NCBI GenBank assembly: GCA_020073145.1
Contig: JAIQFS010000010.1
Coordinates: forward strand, 62,001-126,000
Length of the DNA stretch: 64,000 nucleotides
From: Terriglobia bacterium
Lineage (GTDB): Bacteria > Acidobacteriota > Terriglobia > Bryobacterales > Bryobacteraceae
Reading direction: 5' to 3'
Both the position numbers and the translations under genes were made by a program. Every line of letters starts with the position of its first letter. Positions within the stretch are counted from its first letter, which is position 1. The notes beneath the pieces were generated by a model. The model had not been told where the DNA came from. It ran no database searches and saw only the letters and a list, made by a program, of their open reading frames with translations. Shown one piece after another: positions 8,402 to 17,666 of the stretch.

Positions 8402-9367
8402 TTATTGGATCGCCGGCGGCCCCGGCGGCTCAGCGGCCTGCGTGAGGCCCGGCACGTTGAGTTTCACCGTGCATCCGCAGTCTTCGCCGGCGTTCTTGGC
8501 CGTCTTCTGATAGTCAATCTCGTAGTCGATAATGGAGCGCAACGTCGGCCAGTCCACCGCCGACGCTACACGCCGTCCGTTGATAAACAACGTCGGCGTG
8601 GAATCCACCTTCAGCGCGTGGCCGTCAGCAATGTCCTTGTCCACCTCGGCCGTGGTGGCCTTGCTATCCATGCAGCTCCCCAGTTGCGCCGAGTCCAGGT
8701 TCTTCTGGCTTTTGGCCCATTCGATGATCTTGGCCTTCACATTGTCCGGCGTGATGTCCGACTGCTTATCGAAGATCCAGTCGTGATAGGCCCAGAAGGC
8801 GTCGGCGTTCTGACGGTAGACGCAGCGCGAGGCAAGGGCCGCCGTGTGAGCCCAGGGGTGCAGGCTATCCAGCGGAAACTGCTTGTAGTAGAAGTGCACA
8901 TCCTTGGGATAAGCGGCCAGCAGATTCTTGCGCAGGACTTCGGCTTCATTCTTGCAATAAGGGCACTCGAAGTCACTGAACTCGACGATCACCACCGGCG
9001 CTCCGGACGTTCCCGTGCTGGGCGCGCCATCGGTTTTGAGCTTGGCCAGTTCGTCATTGAACGGGTTCTGGTTGACGTCGAAAAACGTGAAATTGCCCTG
9101 CACAATTTTCGCTCCGTCCTTGGAAACCAAGAACGGGAAATCCTGGTGAGCCTGCCCCAAGGATGCCGACACCGTGACTTGAAGGTAGCCGGCGAAGGGC
9201 GACGGCTTGGGGTCGCTCACCTGGACTGTGATCTTCTTGTCCATGACGAACATGTGGCGCACGTAGGCCTCCATGGTCGCCTTATCCAGAGCCGATTTCG
9301 TCTGGGCCAAGCCGCTGGCGGCGCACAGCAGAAAGACCGCAACAGAACAGAACAGCGATCGAAACAT
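8402..9367 (-). CDS. DsbA-like exported thiol-disulfide oxidoreductase
   Basis: A 321-residue exported protein with a thioredoxin_4/DsbA-like domain. The active site is CPYC (Cys135-Cys138) in VIVEFSDFECPYCKNEA, with a cis-proline segment STPTLFINGRRV later. An extra N-terminal region (about 25-110) precedes the fold, as in acidobacterial DsbA-like proteins. The start at 9367 is chosen since the signal peptide MFRSLF... begins there; the frame extends further upstream without homology. It probably forms or rearranges disulfides in exported proteins, many of which are encoded nearby, including the M28 peptidase immediately downstream. Confidence 0.85.
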   Translation of the reverse strand: MFRSLFCSVAVFLLCAASGLAQTKSALDKATMEAYVRHMFVMDKKITVQVSDPKPSPFAGYLQVTVSASLGQAHQDFPFLVSKDGAKIVQGNFTFFDVNQNPFNDELAKLKTDGAPSTGTSGAPVVIVEFSDFECPYCKNEAEVLRKNLLAAYPKDVHFYYKQFPLDSLHPWAHTAALASRCVYRQNADAFWAYHDWIFDKQSDITPDNVKAKIIEWAKSQKNLDSAQLGSCMDSKATTAEVDKDIADGHALKVDSTPTLFINGRRVASAVDWPTLRSIIDYEIDYQKTAKNAGEDCGCTVKLNVPGLTQAAEPPGPPAIQ

Positions 9368-9471
9368 ATCCAACCATTGTACTGGAAAACCGCGAAGTGC
9401 GGCCCAAGACTGTCCAGAAACGGGCCCCATCAGGATCGCGGTGCCAGCGGGGTGAGCGAGAATGTAAGCCT

Positions 9472-10194
9472 GTGATCCAGCGATTTCTCTCCGTTGGCGA
9501 CGCGGAGCGCCTAGGGCGCGCTTCGGAGAAGCTGGGCCGGCACGACACTTCGCCTTGGGCGCTCAGCGGCGGGCTGGCCATCGAGATTCACCGCCTCCGC
9601 CGGGGCTGCCGGCCCTCGATCCGCGCCTTAAACGATCTCGACTTCGTCGCCGATTCGTTCGCCTGCATCCCCGGGACGCTGGTGGACGATTTTCTGTTTC
9701 GTCACGTGCATCCCGCCGGCCCACCGGGCAAGCTCATGCTGCAGTTCGTCGATCCGCAGAACGCCCTTCGCGTCGATGTTTTCCGGGCCTCCGGCACCAC
9801 CCTGAACCGAACCGCCCGCGTGGATCTTCCGTGGGGTCCGAACCAGGTTGTCTCCCTGGAGGACTTGACGGCCCGAGCAGCGAGGATTGTGCTCGACCTT
9901 GCCGAAGGAGTTCCGGTGCCATCCAAGCATGCCGATGATTATCTGCGATTGGCGGAACTGGCGGACCCGTCGATCATGGAGACGGCCTGGCAGGATCACC
10001 GAAAGCCGATGCATCCGACTACATTCGCCGAGGCTCTCAGGCTGATTCGGGAGTTGATTCCAGCGCGTTCCCACCTGCTGATCAATCCCGAATATTCGAA
10101 GGACACCCGGCAAAGGTGCTCCCGCTGCGCGCCGACCGCCGCCTTTCCATTGGCCGAGGCCAGCGTGGTTTTGTCCGTGCTGGGATATTGCTAG
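9472..10194 (+). CDS. Nucleotidyltransferase-fold protein (AbiEii-like)
   Basis: About 240 residues. The N-terminal WALSGGLAIEIH and the NDLDFV motif match the first nucleotide-binding and metal-binding elements (GG then DxD) of the nucleotidyltransferase fold used by AbiEii-like and other minimal nucleotidyltransferases. A helical middle follows, and the C-terminus has a CSRC pair, a FPLAEA segment and an LSVLGYC ending, which looks like a small metal or structural motif. GTG at 9472 is my choice of start; the frame is open upstream. No recognisable antitoxin or regulator is adjacent, so a toxin-antitoxin role is not supported by context. Substrate is unknown. Confidence 0.6.
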   Translation: MIQRFLSVGDAERLGRASEKLGRHDTSPWALSGGLAIEIHRLRRGCRPSIRALNDLDFVADSFACIPGTLVDDFLFRHVHPAGPPGKLMLQFVDPQNALRVDVFRASGTTLNRTARVDLPWGPNQVVSLEDLTARAARIVLDLAEGVPVPSKHADDYLRLAELADPSIMETAWQDHRKPMHPTTFAEALRLIRELIPARSHLLINPEYSKDTRQRCSRCAPTAAFPLAEASVVLSVLGYC

Positions 10195-10245
10195 GCCGGT
10201 TCAAAGCCGATCCATCTCGGACAACCTTGGCTCCGTGCGCCCGAG

Positions 10246-12543
10246 TCATTGGTACAGCAGATATGGCTCGCGTTGCTTAACGAATTCCGCCAGTTCGTCC
10301 TGAAAGCTCTGCTGAATGGCGCGCGGGTCCTCGCCGGCGGCGAGGCGGCGGATCGCATCGCTGCTGCCGATCAGCTTGGAATCCGACGGCAAATCCACTT
10401 TCCCGGGATATAGCTTCTGCAGCGCCGCGGCCACTTCCAGCCCCAGGCGCGTGGAATCGAACCCGTCCCGGTTGGTGATGACGAAGCGGACTCCCCCGAC
10501 AGTCCCAACCTTGGCCGGATAGGCGCGGACGCCCGGAATCTCGCGCTGGTTCAGATACGCCGCCAATTCCCTGCCCCCAATGAAGGGGGCGCCAATCTGC
10601 TCGAACGGCGCGTCGGTTCCCCGGCCTACCGAATACCCCCTGGAAGATTCCAGAAGACACAGCCCGGGATACAGCGTGGCGGCGGTGAGGCTGCGCATGT
10701 TGGGAGAGGGATCGACCCAAGGCAGACCGGTCGAGTCGAACCAGTCACCGCGGTGCCAGTCTTCCATGGGGATCACGGTGAGCGCGGCGCCGATCTTGTT
10801 TTCCGCGTTGAAGAGCCGGGCCAGTTCGCCCATGGTCATCCCGTGCCGGACCGGCAAGCCGGCGAAATAACCGGTGAACGAACGATTGCCGGCGTCCAGC
10901 AGTGGGCCTTCCACGTGCGCCCCGGTAATCGGGTTCGGCCGGTCGAGCACGTAGAACGGAAGACGCTCGCGGGCGGCGGCCTCCATGGCATAGGCCATGG
11001 TGGTCTCGTAGGTGTAGAAACGCGCTCCCACGTCCTGGATGTCGAAGACCAGGGCGTCCAGGCCGCGCAGCATCTCCGGCGTCGGCCGGTTGGTGGCGCC
11101 GTAGAGGCTGAACACTTTGATTCCGGTGGCGCGGTCGGTGGTATTGTTAATTCCCGGCTTGTCTTCCTGCCCCGCAATCCCGTGCTCGGGGGAAAACAAA
11201 GCGGAGACGTTGACTCCCGCCTGCACCATGAGGTCGACGTTGCGCCGGCCGGCGCGGTCAATGCCGGTTTGATTGGTGATCAGACCGATTCTCTTTCCTT
11301 GGAGCGGCTGGAATTTTTGATCCTCCAGAACATCGAGGCCGGTGCGCGTGGCTCCGTTGCGCGTCACGGCGCGGCGCGATCCAGCGCCAGCCAGCGTTTC
11401 GTTGTAGCCCGTGAGCGTTACGTTCTGGGCACTGATTCCCACAGCCGCGGCGACAATGGTCGCGACTTTACCCCGCAGTGGCGTCAACGCCGGCCGCGCC
11501 GTGGGGTGCACGCTGTTGGCCAGCAGAATGACGTATGTGTGGGTCGACGGATCGATCCACATCGAGGTGCCGGTGAAGCCCGTGTGGCCGTAAGAGCCGA
11601 TGGGGAACAGCTCGCCGCGATTGCCCGACAGCGGAGAATCGATATCCCAGCCCAAGCCGCGCAGGATGGGCTGATCGGGCGGGCTCTGCGGCTCGGTAAA
11701 CTTTTTCACGGTGAGTGGGCTGAACAGGCGGACGCCGTCGAGCTCCCCGGAGTTGAGCATCATCTGGGCGAAGCGTGCCAGGTCGTCTGCGGTGGAAAAG
11801 ACGCCTGCGTGTCCGGCCACGCCGCCCATGTTGCGGGCCGTAGGGTCATGCACCACTCCGCGCAGCGGCGCTCCGCCGTTGAGCCGCTCGGTGGGCGCGA
11901 TCCGCGGGATCAGGGAAGTTGGCGGCTGGAATAGGGTTTCCTTCATGCCCAACGGAAGGAAGATATTCTCGCGCGCGTAGTCCGAAAGCCCCTGGCCGCT
12001 CAGGCGTTGCACCAGGTCGCCCAGCAGGATGAAATCGATGTCGCTATAGACGAACCGCGCGCCCGCCGGGCCTTCCGGCGCGGTGGTCTCGGCCAGGCGA
12101 AGACCGGTTGGATAGCCAGTCCACGCCCGATCGAGCGGCACATCGGGCGCGAGCCCGGAAAAATGGGTGAACAGGTTGCGGATGGTCACGCTGCTCTTGC
12201 CACCCTGAAACTCAGGAATGTAGTCCGTGATCTGATCGTTCAGCCGGAACTTGCCCTGCTCGAAGAGTTTCATCAAGGCCGGGGTGGTGGCCACCACTTT
12301 GGTCAGCGACGCCACGTCGAAGATGGTGTCGACGGTCATCGCCTCCGGTTTGGGAACCAGCGCGCGCTTGCCGTAGGCTTGGCGATGGACGGTTTTTCCG
12401 TTGTGGCCGACGATCAGCACGGCGCCGGGGAGCCGGTTCTGTTCGATGGCCCGGTTGATGGCGTCGTCTAGGGCCTGCGAGCCCGCGAAGGTTTGCGCAG
12501 ACAGCGTAGCCACCGCCACCGCGGTGCACGCAAGCAGCCTCAT
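10246..12543 (-). CDS. Fusion of a beta-lactamase-fold serine amidase and NamZ (DUF1343) exo-muramidase
   Basis: A 765-residue exported two-domain enzyme. Residues 20-390 are a beta-lactamase/AmiE-like serine hydrolase: SLTK (Ser79, Lys82), YSD at 166-168 and HTG at 320-322. Residues 400-765 are DUF1343, including KRIGLITNQTGID, FSPEHG (about 450-455), DIQDVGARFYTY and PNMRSL. In Bacillus subtilis the DUF1343 protein NamZ is an exo-N-acetylmuramidase working with the separate amidase AmiE, so one polypeptide here would strip stem peptides and then release MurNAc from glycan ends. ATG at 12543 is chosen because the signal peptide starts there; the open frame extends 550 bases further upstream without homology. 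Confidence 0.88.
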   Translation of the reverse strand: MRLLACTAVAVATLSAQTFAGSQALDDAINRAIEQNRLPGAVLIVGHNGKTVHRQAYGKRALVPKPEAMTVDTIFDVASLTKVVATTPALMKLFEQGKFRLNDQITDYIPEFQGGKSSVTIRNLFTHFSGLAPDVPLDRAWTGYPTGLRLAETTAPEGPAGARFVYSDIDFILLGDLVQRLSGQGLSDYARENIFLPLGMKETLFQPPTSLIPRIAPTERLNGGAPLRGVVHDPTARNMGGVAGHAGVFSTADDLARFAQMMLNSGELDGVRLFSPLTVKKFTEPQSPPDQPILRGLGWDIDSPLSGNRGELFPIGSYGHTGFTGTSMWIDPSTHTYVILLANSVHPTARPALTPLRGKVATIVAAAVGISAQNVTLTGYNETLAGAGSRRAVTRNGATRTGLDVLEDQKFQPLQGKRIGLITNQTGIDRAGRRNVDLMVQAGVNVSALFSPEHGIAGQEDKPGINNTTDRATGIKVFSLYGATNRPTPEMLRGLDALVFDIQDVGARFYTYETTMAYAMEAAARERLPFYVLDRPNPITGAHVEGPLLDAGNRSFTGYFAGLPVRHGMTMGELARLFNAENKIGAALTVIPMEDWHRGDWFDSTGLPWVDPSPNMRSLTAATLYPGLCLLESSRGYSVGRGTDAPFEQIGAPFIGGRELAAYLNQREIPGVRAYPAKVGTVGGVRFVITNRDGFDSTRLGLEVAAALQKLYPGKVDLPSDSKLIGSSDAIRRLAAGEDPRAIQQSFQDELAEFVKQREPYLLYQ

Positions 12544-12636
12544 ATACTTTCCATGATAGCGGGTGCATCCAGTTTCAAGCGCCACCCGCTTCCAGCCCCT
12601 CTGCCGAAATCGGGCTGCAGTTACGGCGCACAAGTC

Positions 12637-12666
12637 AAAAAAAACGCCCCCACGCGGGTGGGGGCG
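12637..12666 (-). terminator. Rho-independent terminator
   Basis: Read on the minus strand, a perfect 9-bp stem (CGCCCCCAC pairing with GTGGGGGCG) with a 4-base loop is followed by eight T residues. It lies 27 bases after the stop codon of the Gly-zipper protein gene at 12693-13673 and before the amidase/NamZ gene, so it separates those two genes transcriptionally. Confidence 0.92.
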
Positions 12667-12692
12667 TAAGTTCGGGGAATGAGGTATGATGC

Positions 12693-13673
12693 CTACCGCC
12701 AGCGGCCGCGATAGAAACCGCCGCGGCCATAATAACCACCGCCGCCAATGATGACCCCGAAGCTCGGACCGTACGCAAACGGTCCGTAACCGTAGGGTCC
12801 GTAATACGGATACGGATAACCGTAGGCGTACGGATACGGAGCATAGTAAGGTGCAGGACGGTGCACGGGAGCCGCCGGCCGGTATTGCACGTTCGCGGCC
12901 TGCTGATAGTCGCTCGGATCTACCGTCCGGAACGCCTGCGGCGCCTTGTCCGTCGCAATGAGGACGGGCGCCTCCACGCGGAAAGTCAATGCGGACTCGG
13001 GATAGATCACGGCGGGAGCGCCGTGACTCAGAAGCACTCCGACCAGACCAGCGGCCGCACCGGCGCCTGCGCCAATGGCCGCGCCCCGGCCCCAATCGGC
13101 GGCCGCGCCGATCACGGCGCCCACGCCTGTGGTGGTGGCGACGGTCGCCACGTCACGCCCCACCTCGGAATTGCCGCTTCGGCCGACGAACTGCGTCTGG
13201 ATCGGCAGTTGCTGGCCATCCACGGCGGTCAATTCCGTCAACTGAATTCCCAACCGCGAGACACCCTTGATCCGTCCGCCTTTGTCCACTTCAGCCACGC
13301 GCCCAGCTACCGTCTGCCCGCGTTGGGCCACCACGATGCCATCCACCACCAGAGGCGCCGTCAGGGTTGCCGTAAACAGATCGCCGGCGTGGTTGCGGTC
13401 CGACGATAACAAATCGTTGGTGCGCACCGTCAAGTATGTGCCAGGCTTCAACGTCAGGGCGGACGGAAGTCCAATACTCGGCGGAGCGGCATTTTGTTCC
13501 ACGGGCGCATCGGTGCGCGCCACGGGAGTGGAGGGATCGGCGGATGGATTGGGCCCCGGCTCATCGAACCGCCGCCAGCCGGTGTTTTGCGCGGAAGCCA
13601 CGGCGGCACTCAACAGCAGCCCGGCTGCCAGCCACTTCGCGCTCGAACGAAACGGAGGATTCAAAACTTTCAT
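12693..13673 (-). CDS. Exported Gly-zipper protein with a Tyr/Pro/Gly-rich tail
   Basis: A 326-residue protein of unknown function. A signal peptide (about 1-28) is followed by a Pro-rich spacer, then a beta-rich domain (LKPGTYLTVRTNDLLSS, GDLFTATL, a GRVAEVDKGGRIKG segment) like those in acidobacterial envelope proteins. Next comes a Gly/Ala zipper around residues 195-235 (GVGAVIGAAADWGRGAAIGAGAG), likely to insert in a membrane. The last 70 residues are repeats of PYPYAYGYP type ending in GGYYGRGGFYRGRWR. The start at 13673 (MKVLNPPF) fits the signal peptide; an ATG 18 bases upstream is possible. A strong terminator follows. Confidence 0.65.
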   Translation of the reverse strand: MKVLNPPFRSSAKWLAAGLLLSAAVASAQNTGWRRFDEPGPNPSADPSTPVARTDAPVEQNAAPPSIGLPSALTLKPGTYLTVRTNDLLSSDRNHAGDLFTATLTAPLVVDGIVVAQRGQTVAGRVAEVDKGGRIKGVSRLGIQLTELTAVDGQQLPIQTQFVGRSGNSEVGRDVATVATTTGVGAVIGAAADWGRGAAIGAGAGAAAGLVGVLLSHGAPAVIYPESALTFRVEAPVLIATDKAPQAFRTVDPSDYQQAANVQYRPAAPVHRPAPYYAPYPYAYGYPYPYYGPYGYGPFAYGPSFGVIIGGGGYYGRGGFYRGRWR

Positions 13674-13918
13674 GGCGTTGACCTCGTGCATTCGCTGCTA
13701 TTTATGCATCTTTGTCGCCAACGCTAACCTCTGAAAAATCAGTGGCTCTCTCCTCGTTGGATGGCCCGGTTGCACCGAGGTTGGTGGATTTCGGCCACCG
13801 GCCGCCGCGATTGGTTCGAGCCCTCTTGTGGTGAGTCTGTAACGAAGCCGATGTACTCTGAGATGAGGTTCGGATTCCCATTCGTTTCCAAATCCAGTAC
13901 GGAGGCCCAGGTGGGCGT

Positions 13919-15244
13919 GTGGCGCGGCGCGCGGGCGTGCTGCTGGCGTTGGCGGGCGCGCTCCGGCTGGTCGCGCAAGATGCGCCGAAGGCGGAGAAGT
14001 GGAGTCTCTATTTCCAGGCGACCTCCATCGCTCAGCAGCACGGTGCCGTCACTTCTCCCTATTCATCGGCCTTCAGTTTGGCCAGCCATCCGGAAGCGGA
14101 GGCGTCCCTCACTTCGACCTTGTTCTTCGGCCTCCGGCTCGCGTCCAATACCCAGTTCTATTGCAACCCCGAAGTGGCGGGTGGACGGGCCTTCAGCGCC
14201 ACTAACGGAATCGCCAACTTCCCCAACGGAGAAATGCCGCGCGTGAGCACGGCCACTCCCAAACCGTACATCGCGCGGTTGTACGTCACTCAGGATTTCG
14301 GCTTCGGCGCCGAACGGGAAACCTTCACAAGCGATGAAAACCAGCTAGCCGGCAGCCGGCCCGTGACCCGATACTCGGTCACCGCGGGACGCTTCACTTT
14401 GACCGACTTCTTCGACAACAACCGTTACACCCACGACCCGCGAACCCAGTTCATGGGCTGGGCCATCATGTACAACGGCGCCTGGGACTACCCGGCCGAC
14501 ACCCGCGGCTACACCTGGGGATGGGTTCACGAGTTCCACGCCCGGCGCTGGTCCCTGCGCTACGCCAGCGCCGCGGAGCCGCGCACAGCCAACGGCCTCC
14601 GCTTCGACCGCCGCGTGCTGCGCGACCGCGGCGACGTGTTCGAAGGCGAGGTGCGCGCCAATCCCGGCGGTCACGCGGGCGCCATTCGCGTGCTGAGTTA
14701 TCTGAACCACGCGGATGCCGGCTCCTATTCCGAAGCGCTGCAACACGCCGCCGTCACGGAAACCGCTCCTGACGTCACTTTGACCCGCCACCCGGGCACG
14801 CTCAAGTACGGATTCGGGGTCAATGGGGAGCAGGAGATTCGCAAGGATATTGGCGTGTTCGGACGCCTGGGATGGAACGACGGCAAGACCGAGAGTTTTG
14901 CCTTCGCCGTCATCGACCGGCTGGCCACCGGCGGCGTCTCCTTCAACGGCAACCGCTGGAAGCGGCCCTCCGACACCGTCGCCACGGCCCTCACCGTGAC
15001 CGGGCTCGCGGGTGTGCACGCCCTCTATCTGGCACGGGGCGGACTGGACTTTATGATGGGCGATGGCCGGCTCCGTTACGGGCCGGAGTACGTTTCCGAA
15101 ACCTACTACAGCGCGCGCGTCATCGAGGGATTGTTTGCAACAGTGGATCTGCAGCACGTCACCAGTCCGGCATATAACCGCGACCGCGGTCCCGTGTGGA
15201 TCGGGTCCCTGCGCCTGCACCTGGAGTGGGGCAAAGGGCGTTGA
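13919..15244 (+). CDS. OprB-like carbohydrate-selective porin
   Basis: A 441-residue outer-membrane protein with a signal peptide and alternating-residue beta strands. The C-terminal part is diagnostic of the OprB porin family: a GGLDFMMGDGRLRYGPEYVSE region, YYSARV, TVDLQHVTSPAYNRDRGPV and a final LRLHLEW, the outer-membrane strand ending. The middle (GVFGRLGWNDGKTESFAF) is also typical. It would let sugars or other small solutes diffuse into the periplasm. The start is a GTG with a GGAGG about 13 bases upstream. It converges with the next gene, only 10 bases apart. Confidence 0.8.
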   Translation: MARRAGVLLALAGALRLVAQDAPKAEKWSLYFQATSIAQQHGAVTSPYSSAFSLASHPEAEASLTSTLFFGLRLASNTQFYCNPEVAGGRAFSATNGIANFPNGEMPRVSTATPKPYIARLYVTQDFGFGAERETFTSDENQLAGSRPVTRYSVTAGRFTLTDFFDNNRYTHDPRTQFMGWAIMYNGAWDYPADTRGYTWGWVHEFHARRWSLRYASAAEPRTANGLRFDRRVLRDRGDVFEGEVRANPGGHAGAIRVLSYLNHADAGSYSEALQHAAVTETAPDVTLTRHPGTLKYGFGVNGEQEIRKDIGVFGRLGWNDGKTESFAFAVIDRLATGGVSFNGNRWKRPSDTVATALTVTGLAGVHALYLARGGLDFMMGDGRLRYGPEYVSETYYSARVIEGLFATVDLQHVTSPAYNRDRGPVWIGSLRLHLEWGKGR

Positions 15245-15254
15245 GCGTGCCCGC

Positions 15255-17630
15255 CTATTGGGCCAGCACCACGCGGGTAGCGCCGGGCTCTGGGGCTTCT
15301 TCGGCGTGGATCCGGACGCGGTCCACCACGGCCAGCGCCGCGACATAGAACAGGCCGCCGATGAGCAGGGTCTGGATCAAGCCCAGATAGATGGTGCAGA
15401 CCAGAGCGCCCACCGATCCAAGCACGCTGGCCGCAGCATTGAGCGCCCAGGCCCATCGAATCGAGGGCGCATGCCAGCGCTCCAGGCGCTCCAGACCCGC
15501 CGGGAACGGCATCCCCATGAGGAACCCCAGCGGCGCGATCAACACCACGGTCAGCGCCATCTTCACCGGCAGAGGCAGCCACACCAGCGCCGTCAGCAAG
15601 CTCGAGAGCACCGGGGCCAGCAATGCGGCCAATAGCGCCACGCATCCCAGCACCTTGATCAGCCGCCGTTCCTGGGCCCCCGCGCCGCGGCTCCAGTAGC
15701 TTCCCCATCCGCTAGAAATCAGCATGGAAAAGATCACCACGGTGAGGGCGTAAGTAGGGTGCCCCAAAAACAAGACAAATTTCTGGATCAACCCGACCTC
15801 GATCAGAATGTAGCCGCAGCCAATGAACAGGAAGTAGAACAGAAAGCCGAGCACGCCGCGCTGGCGGGGCAATCGCGTGCCCAGCACCAGGGGCGGCAGC
15901 AGGAGGATCACCAGCGTAGCCACCAGGCTCACGGCCATCAGGGCGAACAGCAACGGCACCGCCTTGTTGACCTTGTAGTCCGCCGTTTTGTCCGAGGCGG
16001 ATTTCACGAAATTCCACAGGTCGCGGGGCTGCACGGTGTAAAAGAAAAATGGCCGGTTGTCGTTGACCGGCGTGATGTCGAAGGTATAGTTTCGCTCGTA
16101 TTGACCGGGATCGGAGCTGTGTAACAAATCGTAGAACGGGTTGCGCACATCCACGCCGGGCACATAGACCGTCTGCATGCCGGCCGCCGCCATCATGGCG
16201 CGAGCGCGATCCAGATCTTCGCCGCGGAAAGGTCTGCGCGCAATCAGAACGGTATCGCGCGCGCCCCAGCCCTCCACCGACCCCTCCCGTCCCACGATCA
16301 GGTGCCGCCAGGCATCTTTCTCGCCAACCTGCGTCAGGGCTTCAATCGCGAGGGAGATCAAGCGCAGCGATTCGCGCGGTGGGTCGAACCCCCAGCGCGT
16401 AAACGCCACCACGCCATCATCGGTAAGGTGCTCCAGATAATCGCGAAAGGCATCCGTGGTGTACAGGTTGTTCTCGGATAGCGCAAACGCGCCGGCTGCG
16501 GTAGAGGCCCAGGTGTCGACAAGCGTGGCCTGTATCACCTGGAATTTGTCGCTGCTCCGGCGCACGAAACTTCGCCCGTCTTCTTTGAAGATATGAACGT
16601 CGGGCCGCAGATAAAGGCCGTTGCTCAAATTGGGGAACCGCTCCTGCATGATGGTTGTGGCGATGATCGGGTTGATTTCCACCCCGGTGATGTCGTGGCT
16701 GCCGGACGCAAGCGCGCGCGCCACATCCCAGCCGCCACCGGGACCGATGATCAACGTCCGGGCTCCGGGCCGCACGGCGTAAGGCAGCGCTGGCCCCTGT
16801 TCCAGCAAGTCGTGGCGGTTTCGCGCGGTCAGATGGTCGAAATCGAAGTCGGCAATCGCCGTGGACGCGTCGGCGTCAATGAAGATGGTGGGCGTGCCCG
16901 ACCCCTTCTCCGGCGCGATGGCGATCCTCGAAAAACTGTTCCACTTCTCGAAGGACTCGTGCTCGATCTTCTGATTCTTGGCGTAGCGAATGGCCAGCAC
17001 GTGAATCTTGGTGTTGAACGCCAGAAACGCCACCAGCAAAAGCGCGAGAGCCACGCTGCCGGCGCGCCCGGTGACCGCGCCGTCCATGCTGTGCCAGATC
17101 GCCGCCGCCACCGCGAACAGGATCCCGGCCGCCAGCACCGTGCTCAGCCCGCCTTGGGGCAGGTTGAGCAGGGGCAGCAGGAGCATGCAGCCGCCCGCGG
17201 CGCCCAGCAGATCGAAAAAGTAGACGCGATGCACGCGCTCGATGGTCTCGGAGATCGCCAGCGACACAATCGTGCCCGCCAGGAAGAACGGCAGGGCCGA
17301 CGTGAAATACACCAGCGCCAGATCCCAGCCGCTGGGGTCCCTAGCCTCTCCCAGGAGTACGGCCAGCGCTACGATCACCAGCAGGCTGTTGAGGGCGCTG
17401 AGTCTTCCCAGCCGCGTAAACAGTGGCGTCTTCCAACCCGCCGCCACGTATGAAAAGACTCCGCCCACGCCCAGTCCAAACAGGGCGATCGAGATGGCCA
17501 AGAACGCGAAGTGGTAGTAGAAGACCACCGAGAAGACGCGCGTGAGCGAAAGCTCCAGCAGCAGGGCTGCCATGGTGGTGAGTGAAATACAGAGATAGAA
17601 CTGGGGCCAGGGGGTGGAGGAGGATTTCAC
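15255..17630 (-). CDS. Polytopic membrane protein with spermidine-synthase-like domain
   Basis: A 791-residue protein with an N-terminal block of six or so membrane segments (1-220), a central Rossmann methyltransferase/aminopropyltransferase-like domain (about 225-520), and a C-terminal block of further membrane segments (about 555-775). In the soluble domain, LIIGPGGGWDVARAL and VEINPI are the nucleotide-binding loop and its acidic residue, followed by DGRSFVRR. The fusion is a known bacterial arrangement (fused spermidine synthase), but true polyamine synthesis is doubtful because the aminopropyl-binding residues are not evident. The function is therefore unassigned. It lies 36 bases after the stop of the lone nuoA gene. 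Confidence 0.75.
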   Translation of the reverse strand: MKSSSTPWPQFYLCISLTTMAALLLELSLTRVFSVVFYYHFAFLAISIALFGLGVGGVFSYVAAGWKTPLFTRLGRLSALNSLLVIVALAVLLGEARDPSGWDLALVYFTSALPFFLAGTIVSLAISETIERVHRVYFFDLLGAAGGCMLLLPLLNLPQGGLSTVLAAGILFAVAAAIWHSMDGAVTGRAGSVALALLLVAFLAFNTKIHVLAIRYAKNQKIEHESFEKWNSFSRIAIAPEKGSGTPTIFIDADASTAIADFDFDHLTARNRHDLLEQGPALPYAVRPGARTLIIGPGGGWDVARALASGSHDITGVEINPIIATTIMQERFPNLSNGLYLRPDVHIFKEDGRSFVRRSSDKFQVIQATLVDTWASTAAGAFALSENNLYTTDAFRDYLEHLTDDGVVAFTRWGFDPPRESLRLISLAIEALTQVGEKDAWRHLIVGREGSVEGWGARDTVLIARRPFRGEDLDRARAMMAAAGMQTVYVPGVDVRNPFYDLLHSSDPGQYERNYTFDITPVNDNRPFFFYTVQPRDLWNFVKSASDKTADYKVNKAVPLLFALMAVSLVATLVILLLPPLVLGTRLPRQRGVLGFLFYFLFIGCGYILIEVGLIQKFVLFLGHPTYALTVVIFSMLISSGWGSYWSRGAGAQERRLIKVLGCVALLAALLAPVLSSLLTALVWLPLPVKMALTVVLIAPLGFLMGMPFPAGLERLERWHAPSIRWAWALNAAASVLGSVGALVCTIYLGLIQTLLIGGLFYVAALAVVDRVRIHAEEAPEPGATRVVLAQ

Positions 17631-17666
17631 GAGTTTAGTTTCTATCGTAGTACGAACCGCAGCCCT

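Noticed and set aside
6993-8510. 505-codon plus-strand frame opposite the M28 peptidase gene
   Set aside because: The minus strand carries a complete M28 peptidase with all zinc ligands; the opposite frame has no domain pattern.
9472-10194. AbiE-type toxin-antitoxin system
   Set aside because: The protein has a nucleotidyltransferase-like motif but no antitoxin gene is adjacent on either side.
12544-13095. N-terminal extension of the amidase/NamZ frame by about 180 codons
   Set aside because: It runs through a strong terminator and overlaps the Gly-zipper gene; a signal peptide starts at ATG 12543.
15255-17630. Genuine spermidine synthase
   Set aside because: Membrane blocks flank the soluble domain and aminopropyl-donor-binding residues are not evident; only the fold relation is supported.
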